This document shows positions 32,112 through 40,424 of a stretch of DNA of 48,236 bases, in pieces. The stretch is from contig PLUF01000070.1 in NCBI GenBank assembly GCA_003164815.1, positions 1-48,236 of the forward strand, in the 5' to 3' direction. Within the stretch, counting starts at the first letter, position 1, and every line of letters starts with the position of its first letter. Both the position numbers and the translations under genes were made by a program. Below the pieces are notes generated by a model. That model was given only the letters and a program-made list of their open reading frames with translations, ran no database searches and had not been told where the DNA came from. Source of the DNA: Candidatus Gagatemarchaeum stordalenia (GTDB lineage: Archaea; Thermoproteota; Nitrososphaeria; Nitrososphaerales; Gagatemarchaeaceae).

Positions 32112-32672
32112 TTGGACGCCATCATAATGTGCGGAATGCCCGCCGTGGGTAAGACGACCGTCGCCAAGACGATCGCGTCGAAGCTGAACGTGCCCCTGGT
32201 CGGCGGCGGGGACATACTCAAGGAGATCGCCCTGGAACAGGGCTACCGCGCCTCGGGGGACGACTGGTGGGACACCGCCGAGGGGATGCAGTTCCTCGAG
32301 AAGAGGAAGGGCTCTTCCAAGTTCGACAAGGAGGTCGACGCCCGCCTTCTGAAGAAGGTCGAGAAGGGCAACGTAGTGATCACCAGCTACACGGTACCCT
32401 GGCTGACGAAGAAGGGGATCAAGGTCTGGCTGTCCGGCAACCCGGAGAGCCGGTCCGTGAGGATGGCCAAGAGGGACTCGTCCACGCCGGAGGAGTCGCT
32501 CAGGATCATTGCCAAGAGGGACGAGGAGAACTACTCGCTGTACAAGAACCTCTACGGGATCGAGTTCGGAAGGGACCTATCGCCGTTCCAGCTCGTCGTC
32601 GGGACAGACGGGATCGCCGCGGACAAGGTCGCCAAAGAGATCATGGACTACATCGCAGCGATACGCTCTTGA
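32112..32672 (+). CDS. cmk: Cytidylate kinase (archaeal Cmk)
   Basis: 186 residues, TTG start. P-loop CGMPAVGKTT (7-16) and the archaeal Cmk end DEENYSLYKNLYGIEFGRDLSPFQLVV. It phosphorylates CMP. In many archaea L34e and L14e neighbour it; neither occurs here. Confidence 0.9.
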   Translation: MDAIIMCGMPAVGKTTVAKTIASKLNVPLVGGGDILKEIALEQGYRASGDDWWDTAEGMQFLEKRKGSSKFDKEVDARLLKKVEKGNVVITSYTVPWLTKKGIKVWLSGNPESRSVRMAKRDSSTPEESLRIIAKRDEENYSLYKNLYGIEFGRDLSPFQLVVGTDGIAADKVAKEIMDYIAAIRS

Positions 32673-32683
32673 CATCGCAGGAA

Positions 32684-33694
32684 ATGATCACGGTAGCAGA
32701 GGAGTCGACGGACAGCAGCCACGGCTTCGAACCCTCGAAGAGGCCAATCTCGCTCTACCTCAACTACGGACTGATCCCCCTGGACAAGACGAGGGGCCCT
32801 ACCAGCCACGAGGTCGTCGCGTGGGTGAGGAGGATGATGGGGATTGAGAAGGCCGGGCACAGCGGGACGCTCGACCCGGGTGTCTCGGGAGTCCTACCGA
32901 TAGGGCTCGGCCACGCCACCAAAGCCCTTTCGCTGCTCCTGCTCTTCCCGAAGGAGTACGTGGCCGTGATGAGGATCCACTCCTCCGTGCCCCGCGCCGA
33001 GGTCGACCGCATCGTCAAGGAGTTCACGGACGAGATCTTCCAGAAGCCTCCCCAGCGCTCCTCCGTTAAGCGCCAGGTCCGGAGCAGGAGGATCCACGAG
33101 ATGGAGATACTCGAGCAGCAGGGAAACCTCTTCCTAGTACGGGTCGTCTGCCAGTCCGGGACTTACATCAGGAAGCTGATCTACGACATGGGGGAGGTGC
33201 TCGCAGTGGGAGCGACCATGGTCGAGCTCCGTCGCACCAAGGTCGGCCCCCTGACGGAGGAGAAGGGCCTCGTCACCCTCCACGACCTCTATGACGCGGT
33301 CTGCAGGATGAAGGAGGGCGACGAGACGAGGATACGGTCGCTCGTCATGCCGGTCGAGAACACGATCACCGGGGTCAAGAAAGTCGTGATCAAGGACGCC
33401 GCGGTGGACGCCATCTGTCACGGGGCCATGCTCGCAGTGCCCGGGATACTCTCCATCTCCCCTGGGATCACTAAGGGCGAGACGGTCGTTCTGCTGTCCG
33501 CCAAGGGTGAGCTCGTCGCGATCGCCGAGGCGAAGATGAGCACGGACGAGATAATGGTAACAAAGAAAGGGATCGCCTTCCCCGTGAAGAGAGTCGTGAT
33601 GGATCAGGGGACCTATCCGAAGATGTGGAAAAAGGCGGCGGAGCACAAGGAGTCTGCCGAGTCGGAAGACGACGATATCCCCGAAGGATTCTGA
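32684..33694 (+). CDS. cbf5: Cbf5/TruB-family tRNA and rRNA pseudouridine synthase
   Basis: 336 residues from ATG 32684 (TTG 32669 overlapping the cmk stop is an alternative). The catalytic Asp is D64 in HSGTLDPGVSGVLP. RVVCQSGTYIRKLIYDMGEV and the C-terminal PUA domain (VVIKDAAVDAICHGAMLAVP) mark Cbf5, the catalytic subunit of H/ACA RNPs. It ends with an acidic tail (ESEDDDIPEGF). Confidence 0.94.
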   Translation: MITVAEESTDSSHGFEPSKRPISLYLNYGLIPLDKTRGPTSHEVVAWVRRMMGIEKAGHSGTLDPGVSGVLPIGLGHATKALSLLLLFPKEYVAVMRIHSSVPRAEVDRIVKEFTDEIFQKPPQRSSVKRQVRSRRIHEMEILEQQGNLFLVRVVCQSGTYIRKLIYDMGEVLAVGATMVELRRTKVGPLTEEKGLVTLHDLYDAVCRMKEGDETRIRSLVMPVENTITGVKKVVIKDAAVDAICHGAMLAVPGILSISPGITKGETVVLLSAKGELVAIAEAKMSTDEIMVTKKGIAFPVKRVVMDQGTYPKMWKKAAEHKESAESEDDDIPEGF

Positions 33695-33710
33695 GTTCAG
33701 GTCCGCAGCC

Positions 33711-34289
33711 GTGCGCTCGCTCGTGCGCAGCCATGCCGGCGACCCAGGAGCCATGAACTCCCGGAGACGAGCCGAGCTGGCGAGGAACTCATATAACGTG
33801 AGGGATGGGAGAACGATCGAAGAAAGTGGCACCCTTTCATCGCACCATGACTGCGGGCGAAACAACCTGAGCGTCTCGCGACAACAGAGTGCACCGGCCA
33901 TAACGCTCGTGGAGTACGGAAACGCGAAGACGTGCAGAGACTGTCCGACGCACTCCTGCTGCAGGATCTACGCCACAGACGAACACGGCAACAGCGACAA
34001 GTCTTCTTGGTTCGAGGAATGGGCGCGAGGCTTCCATGATCACCCCGAGGAGTACGGCGTGGAGCCGCTGTTTGACCCGTTGGAAGTCCACCTGCGTGGT
34101 CACGAAGCGGAATGGGGCGCTCTCCTTGCAAAGGGCATAGACCCTGAGTGGTGTCAATATTACAATCCTCAATCCGGCTGCATGATCGAACGGGAGAGGA
34201 GACCTACCCAGTGTAGGCAATTCAACTGCGGGCGACTCACTGAGACTGACGACAGAATCGACATCGTCCTAGAGGTCGCTGACGATTGA
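33711..34289 (+). CDS. YkgJ-like Cys-rich metal-cluster protein
   Basis: Up to 192 residues. The Cys pattern CRDCPTHSCC, then CQYYNPQSGC, then QCRQFNCG resembles the YkgJ/CxxCxxCC family, thought to bind zinc or an Fe-S cluster. The first 60 residues read poorly and a TATA-like CATATAAC (33790-33797) lies inside them, so the real start may be near the GTG at 33909. Function is unknown. Confidence 0.65.
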   Translation: MRSLVRSHAGDPGAMNSRRRAELARNSYNVRDGRTIEESGTLSSHHDCGRNNLSVSRQQSAPAITLVEYGNAKTCRDCPTHSCCRIYATDEHGNSDKSSWFEEWARGFHDHPEEYGVEPLFDPLEVHLRGHEAEWGALLAKGIDPEWCQYYNPQSGCMIERERRPTQCRQFNCGRLTETDDRIDIVLEVADD

Positions 34290-34503
34290 ACCCCGGGACA
34301 ACTTGGGGAACGACGAGAGGGCGGGACAGCTGCTGAAGAAGCTGAGACCGTAGAAACTTTCCAGACGCGTCCGGGCCTTTATCGTGAAGACCAGGTACAA
34401 CCGAGTGAGGTTCTCTCCGTTTCGTCTTCGACCGCCGCGAACGGGACGACCGTAACCATCATACCCCCCAGACATTTAAGCCGAGGCTGTCAGGGGGGCT
34501 CCT
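34290..34503. promoter_or_regulatory. Intergenic stretch with the tRNA promoter
   Basis: CATTTAAG at about 34473-34480 lies about 25-31 bp before the tRNA start, the usual TATA spacing. A minus-strand reading frame in this stretch (34269-34475) has no supporting feature and is not called. Confidence 0.5.
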
Positions 34504-34620
34504 GCCGGGGTCGCCTAGCCTGGGAGGGCGCAGTTCAGCAGGTGCGTAAGCCTGGAAGCTTTCAAGCTAGTGAGCCTGTCTCCTTTAGTGGGGTCGTGGG
34601 TTCAAATCCCACTCCCGGCG
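34504..34620 (+). tRNA. tRNA-Ser(GGA) with two introns
   Basis: Acceptor GCCGGGG pairs with TCCCGGC, discriminator G at 34620 (CCA not encoded), T arm GTGGG-TTCAAAT-CCCAC, D arm GCCTAGCCTGGGAGGGC and a long variable arm CTCC-TTTAGT-GGGG, so class II. Introns are inferred at 34534-34549 (16 nt, after position 29) and 34558-34572 (15 nt, after position 37). Both fit bulge-helix-bulge: GCGC with GCGT for the first, CTGG with CTAG for the second, each with 3-nt bulges. Splicing yields stem CAGGC/GCCTG and loop CTGGAAA, anticodon GGA. Mature length is 86 nt. G73 and the loop fit Ser, not Leu. Confidence 0.88.
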
Positions 34621-34893
34621 CCTTCTTACCAATAATTCTCGTTCTCCCACAAGGACACCGACCCCGGGTTGGCCTATTCGGGGCGGCGCCGGGGTAAAGC
34701 GCGATCCCCGTCTGCACTCCACTAACCGAAGGGGCGAACGGGTGCATTAATGGGTCGGTGGTTTGACAGCATGCGCAAGGTTGTCCTTTGCCGAAGGCTC
34801 GGTTCGACACCATCATCCTTCCCGCATATGCGCACCCCCTAACAATCTACCCGTAGACGGTAATATCCTAGGCTCGCTAAGAAACAAGAGAAC
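34621..34893. other. Intergenic region, no gene recognised
   Basis: It contains GC-rich stretches (GACCCCGGG and GGCGGCGCCGGGG) that could form hairpins. TAATATCCTAGG at about 34861-34872 is the best TATA candidate for the flavoprotein at 34894. No direct copy of the tRNA 3' end was seen. Confidence 0.4.
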
Positions 34894-36549
34894 ATGTCAC
34901 AGCAATCCCAGAAGCAGAGGGCCGCCGATGCGACGGCAAAGAACCAGGCGATTGGGAGAGGTCAGAAGAAAGTTGACACTGCAGGCTCCAAGATGCCTGA
35001 TGCCGGCTATCGAGAGCCGATGACACTGTCGAGCAAATGGGATGAAGAGGCTGACGTGGTCGTCGTCGGCTACGGCTTCGCCGGCAGCGCGGCTGCGATC
35101 GCCGCCCACGATGCTGGAGCAAAAGTGCTTATCCTGGAGAAGGCGCCTGAGGAGGACAAGGGCGGCAACAGCCGGGTCGACGCCCAGATCCTCTTCTGGC
35201 CCAATGACATCGAGAAGGCCAAGACCTACTTCAAGGCCCTGACCGGCCCCTACATGGACAACATCTCCGACGAGATGGTCCAAGTGTGGGCGACCGAGAT
35301 GCATGCCAACCGGGCGTATCTGGAGAACCTCGGCATGAGGCCGGTCGTGGTCGGTCCCGCCGAATTCCCAGAACTAGCCGGCTCAGACTGCGTGCAGATG
35401 CTGGTGCACAGCGACTCCAAGGCCGCACAGAGCGGTGAGACCTCCTTCTCTCTCAGGCAGAAGAACTCCCCGCTCGGCGGGGAGCGCCTGTGGAAGGGCG
35501 TAACCGAACCTGCCCTGGCGGCGCGCAAGATTCGGGCATTGTACGAGACGGCGGCGGTGAGCCTCGTGAAGAGCAACGGCGACGTCATCGGGGTCCTCGC
35601 GAACCAGCGGGGAAAGCGCATCGCCGTCAGGGCGAACCGCGCGGTCGTGCTCACGTGCGGCGGCTTTGAGAACAACCCGACGATGATCCACACCTATCTG
35701 GCAGGAGTCCCACGCATCTACCCGGCAGGGACGCCTTACAACACTGGCGACGGCATCCGCATGGGCCTCGAGGTCAGCGCCGACCTTTGGCACATGGCCA
35801 GCATGGCTGCCCCGGAATTCTTCTTCAAGGCGCCGGAGATTCAGGTCTCCCGATGGATCAACCTTGCGCACGTCAACAGCTACATATTCGTGGCCGGTGA
35901 CGGCACGCGCTTCATGGCCGAAGGCGAGGCGTGCATGGGAGCAGATAGGCACGGAAAGATCAACTACCACGGGATGTGGATGCAACAGCCTGCGCCGGTC
36001 CCCATTCACCTGGTCTTCGACGAGAGCTTCCGCAAGGCCGGTTCCATCGGCGAGTCGTTCGCCTGCTGGGATGTCAGCCATGGCAATCTCTACGACTGGA
36101 GCGAGGACAACCTTCGGGAAGTGGCCAAGGGCTGGATCGAGAGGGCCGACACGGTGCGCGGTCTCGCTGCCCTGATCAACATTCCACCGGATGCGCTTGA
36201 GGCCACGGTTGCGCGCTACAACTCATTCGCAAAAGATGGCACGGACGTCGATTACGGCCGGCGTCCCGACAGGATCGCGGCGATACAGAAGCCACCATAC
36301 TATGCCATGGAACTGACGCCGAGCTTCGTCAACACCCAAGGCGGGCCCCGGCGCAACAAGGACGCTCAGGTGATCGGCATCGACGGCAAGCCCATACCGC
36401 GGCTCTATTCGGCCGGCGAGCTCGGCTCCATCTACGCCTTCAACTACAATGCGGGTGGAAATGTCGGCGAATGCTTCGCCTTCGGTCGCATCGCCGGCAG
36501 AAACGCCGCGCAAGAAAAGCCTGCAAAGATCGCAGTCGCCGCTAGGTAA
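34894..36549 (+). CDS. FAD-dependent fumarate-reductase/ketosteroid-dehydrogenase-like flavoprotein
   Basis: 551 residues. FAD-binding ADVVVVGYGFAGSAAAIAAH (Rossmann, near residue 53) and the C-terminal GELGSIYAFNYNAGGNVGEC place it in the FAD_binding_2 family (fumarate reductase, 3-ketosteroid dehydrogenase). A Gln/Lys-rich N-terminal stretch of about 45 residues precedes the domain; no clear signal peptide is seen. The substrate is unknown. Codons such as CGC for Arg look commoner than in neighbouring genes, which hints at transfer from a bacterium. It follows the tRNA. Confidence 0.82.
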   Translation: MSQQSQKQRAADATAKNQAIGRGQKKVDTAGSKMPDAGYREPMTLSSKWDEEADVVVVGYGFAGSAAAIAAHDAGAKVLILEKAPEEDKGGNSRVDAQILFWPNDIEKAKTYFKALTGPYMDNISDEMVQVWATEMHANRAYLENLGMRPVVVGPAEFPELAGSDCVQMLVHSDSKAAQSGETSFSLRQKNSPLGGERLWKGVTEPALAARKIRALYETAAVSLVKSNGDVIGVLANQRGKRIAVRANRAVVLTCGGFENNPTMIHTYLAGVPRIYPAGTPYNTGDGIRMGLEVSADLWHMASMAAPEFFFKAPEIQVSRWINLAHVNSYIFVAGDGTRFMAEGEACMGADRHGKINYHGMWMQQPAPVPIHLVFDESFRKAGSIGESFACWDVSHGNLYDWSEDNLREVAKGWIERADTVRGLAALINIPPDALEATVARYNSFAKDGTDVDYGRRPDRIAAIQKPPYYAMELTPSFVNTQGGPRRNKDAQVIGIDGKPIPRLYSAGELGSIYAFNYNAGGNVGECFAFGRIAGRNAAQEKPAKIAVAAR

Positions 36550-36728
36550 CCCGTTGGCCGCCGGATAGCTAAACCCGTCGGGCGCCCCATTCATCGACCA
36601 ACCAGAGATCTCGCACCCTACAGTCGCAATCGAAGGGAAGGAAGCCCATACAAGGCGCGATCCAGCAGGAGATCCTCGAGCGTCAGTCAGCACGCCATCA
36701 TGACAGCGGCCACACTGCGCGCGGACGG
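36550..36728. other. Intergenic region, nothing recognised
   Basis: No convincing reading frame or RNA is visible. Sequence resembles decayed coding DNA but has no recognised match. Confidence 0.4.
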
Positions 36729-36836
36729 TCAGCCGTAGTAGTACATCAGGTTCCCCGACGCCACCATCCCAAGGGCGCCAAGGACGGTGCTAGCGAAGAG
36801 GATCCAGTCCTCGGTCTGGAGCTGCTGCTCGGCCAA
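36729..36836 (-). CDS. Thirty-five-residue membrane microprotein
   Basis: Minus strand TTG 36836 gives MAEQQLQTEDWILFASTVLG, then ALGMVASGNLMYYYG. It has one hydrophobic helix, good codons and a TATA-like CTTAAATC about 27 bp upstream (about 36861-36868), shared face to face with the gene at 36870-38069. Short, so moderate support. Confidence 0.4.
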   Translation of the reverse strand: MAEQQLQTEDWILFASTVLGALGMVASGNLMYYYG

Positions 36837-36861
36837 TCGCCAGTTTAATCTATCTCAGGAG

Positions 36862-36868
36862 ATTTAAG
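36862..36868. promoter_or_regulatory. Bidirectional TATA-like element
   Basis: ATTTAAG works on both strands, toward the microprotein at 36836 and toward the membrane protein gene. A start for the latter at 36954 would leave a leader of about 60 nt. Confidence 0.4.
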
Positions 36869-36953
36869 GTTGACTTGGAACAGCGACCGCACCTCGGCAT
36901 CACCTCCTCCGATCTGGGAAAAGGCTCATCGACCCTCAGGGCGCGGTTTCCTC

Positions 36954-38069
36954 ATGGCTGAGTCTCTCCCTCCGGAAGATTCGCATCCGCTCGAACAGGT
37001 CCGACAGGCACCCGGTGCCCAGTTACCACGCGCAGGTCCCCTCCAGAGGGCGTTCTCGTTCCTGAGACGCCACCCGATCCTCTGCCTGCTCTTGCTCACA
37101 CCGGGAATCCCGGAATACCTCTCCAGCTCGAGCCCCCTCTACGCGATCGTCCTCAACCCGGCGCAGTTCATCTTCCAGCTCACCGCGAACTTCGGTTTGT
37201 ACGGCCCCGGCGTCCTCCTCATCCGTGAGGCCATGATCAGGTGGAATAAGGGCTGGGCGTCGGTCCTGCTCCTCGGGGCGGCCTACGGGATACTTGAGGA
37301 AGGGGTCGCGCTCAGTACCCTATTCGACCCGAAGGCCGCTCCGGTGGGACAGCTCGGGTACTTCGGGCACTGGGCGGGCGTCAACTGGATCTGGTCGGCC
37401 ACCATCATCCCGGTCCATATGCTCTTCAGCATCTCTATCCCGATACTCGTCCTCGGGCTCGCCCTGCCGTCAACCAGGGGGAGGAGCCTGCTCTCGAAGA
37501 GAGGCATCAAGGCGGTCGTCGTGATACTCGTGGCCGACATCGCATCGCTCATGCTGCTCATAATCCTCGGCGAGCACTTCTGGATGGGAGATCCGGTCTT
37601 CGTCGCGAGCCTCGCGGCCATCGCGTTCCTCGTCTGGTTGGCTCGGAGGGCGCCTTCGGATGTCCCGCTCGCCAGGACCGACTCGCCGCGGGCCTCTCCC
37701 AGGAGGATGGCGATACTGGGGATCATCTTCTATCCGTCCACACTGCTCGTCAGCGGCGTCGGGATGTCAGAAGGCGCACCCGCTCTCGTGGTCCTACTCC
37801 TCGTCATACTAACGCAGGGCCTCTTCCTCGTATACGTCCTACGGGTTGCCGGCTCCTCCAACAACGAGCCCCAGGTCATCGCCCTCTCCTTCGGATTGAT
37901 CATCCCGATTGCGGCCATCGGGCTGATCGCGACGATAACCGTCCCCGCCGCGCTCGTCGGTGACCTTGCGATGGTCCTCTTCTTCAGGATGCTCTGGAGA
38001 AGATACCGTATCAGGCCAAATGCCCCTGTCGCCGCGGAACCAGGCGAGCGAGGCAAAGGTTTATCATAA
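36954..38069 (+). CDS. Polytopic membrane protein, unknown
   Basis: 371 residues from ATG 36954, MAESLPPEDSHPLEQ; an in-frame TTG at 36870 would add 28 residues but is not supported by the promoter. About eight hydrophobic segments, with GAAYGILEEGVALSTLFDP between two of them, an EE motif that loosely recalls CPBP/Abi membrane proteases. No His motifs of that family were located confidently, so the family remains open. Confidence 0.6.
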   Translation: MAESLPPEDSHPLEQVRQAPGAQLPRAGPLQRAFSFLRRHPILCLLLLTPGIPEYLSSSSPLYAIVLNPAQFIFQLTANFGLYGPGVLLIREAMIRWNKGWASVLLLGAAYGILEEGVALSTLFDPKAAPVGQLGYFGHWAGVNWIWSATIIPVHMLFSISIPILVLGLALPSTRGRSLLSKRGIKAVVVILVADIASLMLLIILGEHFWMGDPVFVASLAAIAFLVWLARRAPSDVPLARTDSPRASPRRMAILGIIFYPSTLLVSGVGMSEGAPALVVLLLVILTQGLFLVYVLRVAGSSNNEPQVIALSFGLIIPIAAIGLIATITVPAALVGDLAMVLFFRMLWRRYRIRPNAPVAAEPGERGKGLS

Positions 38070-38090
38070 ATCTAGGGGGACTTTGCTAGG

Positions 38091-38915
38091 TTGTCCCGGA
38101 TCTTCGACGCCCACGTGCACCTCTCGGAGGATTCGCGCGACGAGCTCATCCCATACGCTAAGGTCAACGGCCTGGAGTACAACCTCGAAGAGCTGCTTCG
38201 CCTTATGCGGGAGAACGGCATCACCGGTGGCCTTCTGTTGAGCCCCCCGATCAAGGGCGGAGCCCCTCTCCCCAACGAACGTATCCTGGATCTCTGCGGG
38301 AGGAGCGGTGGCCTCCTCTCTCCGATTCTGACCGTCGAGCACTCGTCTTCCAGCGTGGTGGACGCGGTGGACCTCGCAAGACGGAACAAAGAGGCGGTGA
38401 AGGGATTCAAGATCCGGCTGGGCTACCTCAAGGTCTTCGCGGACGACCCCGCCTACGACCGGCTCTACGACTATGCAGAGTCGGAGGACCTGCCCGTTAT
38501 GTTCCATACCGGAGACACGGCGAGCCAAGACGGTAGCCTCGAGCACTCCCACCCTCTTACGCTCGATAGACTCGCGAACGAACGGGCCGGCCTGAAGTTG
38601 GTCGCGTGCCACTTCGGCAACCCATGGATCGCGGACGTCGGGGAGCTGATCTACAAACACCCGAACTTCTACGCTGACATCTCCGGGCTGGTGGTGAGCG
38701 GATCAAAGTACGAGACCGGATACCTCGAATCGGTGGCCGAGCAGGTCACGCGAGCCATCTACTTCGCAGGGGGAGCCGAGAAGGTGATCTTCGGGACGGA
38801 CTACCCCGTATCGACGCCCGCTCTCGCGCTCGCCCTGCTGGATAAGCTCCGAATCGATGCCGACGACAAGCCGAAGATCCTCTGGAGGAACGCGGCCAAG
38901 GTGTTTCGAGTCTGA
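38091..38915 (+). CDS. Amidohydrolase-2 family TIM-barrel hydrolase
   Basis: 274 residues, TTG start, with TATA (TTTATCA) about 27 bp upstream. Metal ligands are suggested by IFDAHVHLSED (HxH), MFHTGD, VACHFGNPW (His), and the Asp in VIFGTDYPVSTP. The pattern is that of amidohydrolase family 2, often decarboxylases or hydrolases of small carboxylic acids. The substrate is unknown. Confidence 0.82.
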   Translation: MSRIFDAHVHLSEDSRDELIPYAKVNGLEYNLEELLRLMRENGITGGLLLSPPIKGGAPLPNERILDLCGRSGGLLSPILTVEHSSSSVVDAVDLARRNKEAVKGFKIRLGYLKVFADDPAYDRLYDYAESEDLPVMFHTGDTASQDGSLEHSHPLTLDRLANERAGLKLVACHFGNPWIADVGELIYKHPNFYADISGLVVSGSKYETGYLESVAEQVTRAIYFAGGAEKVIFGTDYPVSTPALALALLDKLRIDADDKPKILWRNAAKVFRV

Positions 38916-38947
38916 GCCCAGAAGCGCCAGGGATCTCGCTCAGGGAC

Positions 38948-39439
38948 GTGCCCCCAAGCGAGAGGGAATCGTTGGTGCCCATCCTCGAGGCGAGCTTCAC
39001 GGGGATCTACCTTAGGCACGCCAAGAGGATTATGGGCGAGGTGGAGACCGTCAGGGTGGCGATGCTGGGTGAGGAGGCGGCCGGCCTCGCAATGCTGAAG
39101 CCGCTCGGCGAGGCGGCGGGGTACGTCTACTACATCGCGGTGGTCCCGAACCTGCGGGGACGGGGAATCGGCGGCCGCCTCGTGAACGACTCGCTTGCGT
39201 ACTTCGCACGGGCGGGGGCCAAAGAGGTCTATGCGAGCGTGGGGGAGGACAACTTAGAGTCGAACGCCCTCTTCGCTGGCCAGGGCTTCGCGAGGACCGA
39301 CTTTGGCAGGGTCTCGAAGAAGTACGGCGCCTTCAAGGCGCTCTCGATGTACAGGAGCATGTGGGTCGTCCCTGGAGAGGTGATTCTCGTAAGGGGGACG
39401 GCAGACGCACCTGTGTCAGAGACTCCCGGTCCGGCCTGA
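38948..39439 (+). CDS. GNAT N-acetyltransferase
   Basis: 163 residues from GTG 38948. The acetyl-CoA motif is VPNLRGRGIGGRLVNDSL; the strand YVYYIAVVP precedes it and NALFAGQGF follows. Upstream in-frame residues (ISLRD) look domain-like, but no earlier start codon was found. The substrate is unknown. Confidence 0.8.
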   Translation: MPPSERESLVPILEASFTGIYLRHAKRIMGEVETVRVAMLGEEAAGLAMLKPLGEAAGYVYYIAVVPNLRGRGIGGRLVNDSLAYFARAGAKEVYASVGEDNLESNALFAGQGFARTDFGRVSKKYGAFKALSMYRSMWVVPGEVILVRGTADAPVSETPGPA

Positions 39440-39450
39440 CGCGGCGTCCG

Positions 39451-39924
39451 CTACCTGCGGGACTGCTTCCTTGCCAGCTCGGATAGGAGCGCGTTCCCCT
39501 CGGTGAACTTGAGGTTGAACCTGAACATGTCTACCTTCCAACCACCCCCCTCCTTGCCCAGGTGGATGTCGTAGGTCCCCACGAACGTCCTCGTCTCGTT
39601 GCCGGTGGGGTTCGGGAAGTAGTGCGTGGCCGTGGCGTAGCAGAACGCGCTCGCCTCTCCACCCTCGACACTGACGAGCATGTTCCCTATCTGGTGATGA
39701 ACCGCGGTGAGACCCTTCAGGCCGGACTCCCACTGGTCGACGATCTTCCTAGGGCTCACCCTGGAGGGCTTGGCCCCCGACAGTGACGACATGTCGAAGA
39801 GCACCTTGGGGGCGAAGCAGTCGGCGACGCCCTCCCAGTTCCTCTCGTCCGTGTTGATGAACAGCCTGGTCACAGTGTCCGCGACCTCGGCTCGGTCGAT
39901 CAGCGAATCCGGTTCGCTCTCCAT
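39451..39924 (-). CDS. SnoaL-like (NTF2-fold) protein
   Basis: 157 residues from ATG 39924 (MESEPDSLIDRAEVADTVTR). An in-frame longer start at 40029 is less likely: a TATA-like GTTTATT (minus strand, about 39952) lies upstream of 39924. The fold signature is WEGVADCFAPKVLFDMSSLS and a C-terminal TFVGTYDIHLGKEGGGWKVD. It may be an isomerase-like or hydratase-like pocket protein. Confidence 0.78.
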   Translation of the reverse strand: MESEPDSLIDRAEVADTVTRLFINTDERNWEGVADCFAPKVLFDMSSLSGAKPSRVSPRKIVDQWESGLKGLTAVHHQIGNMLVSVEGGEASAFCYATATHYFPNPTGNETRTFVGTYDIHLGKEGGGWKVDMFRFNLKFTEGNALLSELARKQSRR

Positions 39925-40083
39925 GAATCTTGGTCTCCTTCGATGCTCAATAAACCTTGGGCACCGGGTGCGGCCGGGTTCTGTTCCAGGACGCGCACTT
40001 CTGGCGGCAGTTCTCCGCAAATATTGCAACTATCTAGCCAGGAAGTGAATTTGGGCGGGATTTGGGTGTAATCTCGGCCTAAC

Positions 40084-40107
40084 TATAAAGACGGTTATAC
40101 GGTCTTT
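40084..40107 (+). promoter_or_regulatory. TATA box and inverted repeat upstream of the Tat-signal gene
   Basis: TATAAA (about 40084-40089) lies 26-31 bp before the ATG at 40115. AAAGAC (40087-40092) and GTCTTT (40102-40107) form an inverted repeat over it, with a 9-bp spacer, a possible operator. Confidence 0.5.
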
Positions 40108-40114
40108 TTGGTCC

Positions 40115-40423
40115 ATGTCTATTTATCTGTCCAGAAGAGATGCCATCAAAGGTGCGATGGCTGCCACGGCGGCGCTCGCCGCGGCTCCGTATCTTGGGAA
40201 CCTCTCCGTGGGGGCCCAGGCAAGTCCGGTGCAGAACGCCCCGGCCAGTCCGACGGCAGCTACGGCAGCCGCGGGTGCGACCGCCGAGAACGCCGCAGGA
40301 ACCACCGTGCTCGTCATCAAGGGGGACGTGGTGAGCAGCTACAGCGGCCTCCAGTCGATCAAGGTACAGGACGCAGCCCTCGCCTCGAAGCTGAGGAGCG
40401 CGGTTCTAGCGAGGTTCGACTGA
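40115..40423 (+). CDS. Small secreted protein with Tat-type signal
   Basis: 102 residues. The N-terminus SRRDAIKGAMAATAALAAAP has the twin-Arg pattern (S-R-R-D-A-I) and a hydrophobic stretch, then an Ala/Pro-rich linker and a small domain. Probably exported folded and anchored or released. It sits 1 bp upstream of DUF4331, so they likely act together. Confidence 0.68.
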   Translation: MSIYLSRRDAIKGAMAATAALAAAPYLGNLSVGAQASPVQNAPASPTAATAAAGATAENAAGTTVLVIKGDVVSSYSGLQSIKVQDAALASKLRSAVLARFD

Positions 40424-40424
40424 G

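Noticed and set aside
32267..32683. Long upstream extension of Cbf5
   Set aside because: It would run through Cmk in another frame and has no Cbf5-like sequence; the real start is near 32669 or 32684.
34269..34475. Minus-strand reading frame opposite the end of the YkgJ-like gene
   Set aside because: It has no promoter of its own at a good distance and no recognisable family; its Ser/Phe-rich end looks like noise.
34504..34620. Reading the tRNA as tRNA-Leu because the D arm has AGCCTGG
   Set aside because: The discriminator is G, not the Leu A, and splicing the two introns yields the Ser loop CTGGAAA.
34504..36729. An integrated element bounded by a copy of the tRNA end
   Set aside because: No second copy of the tRNA 3' sequence was seen downstream, and there is no integrase.
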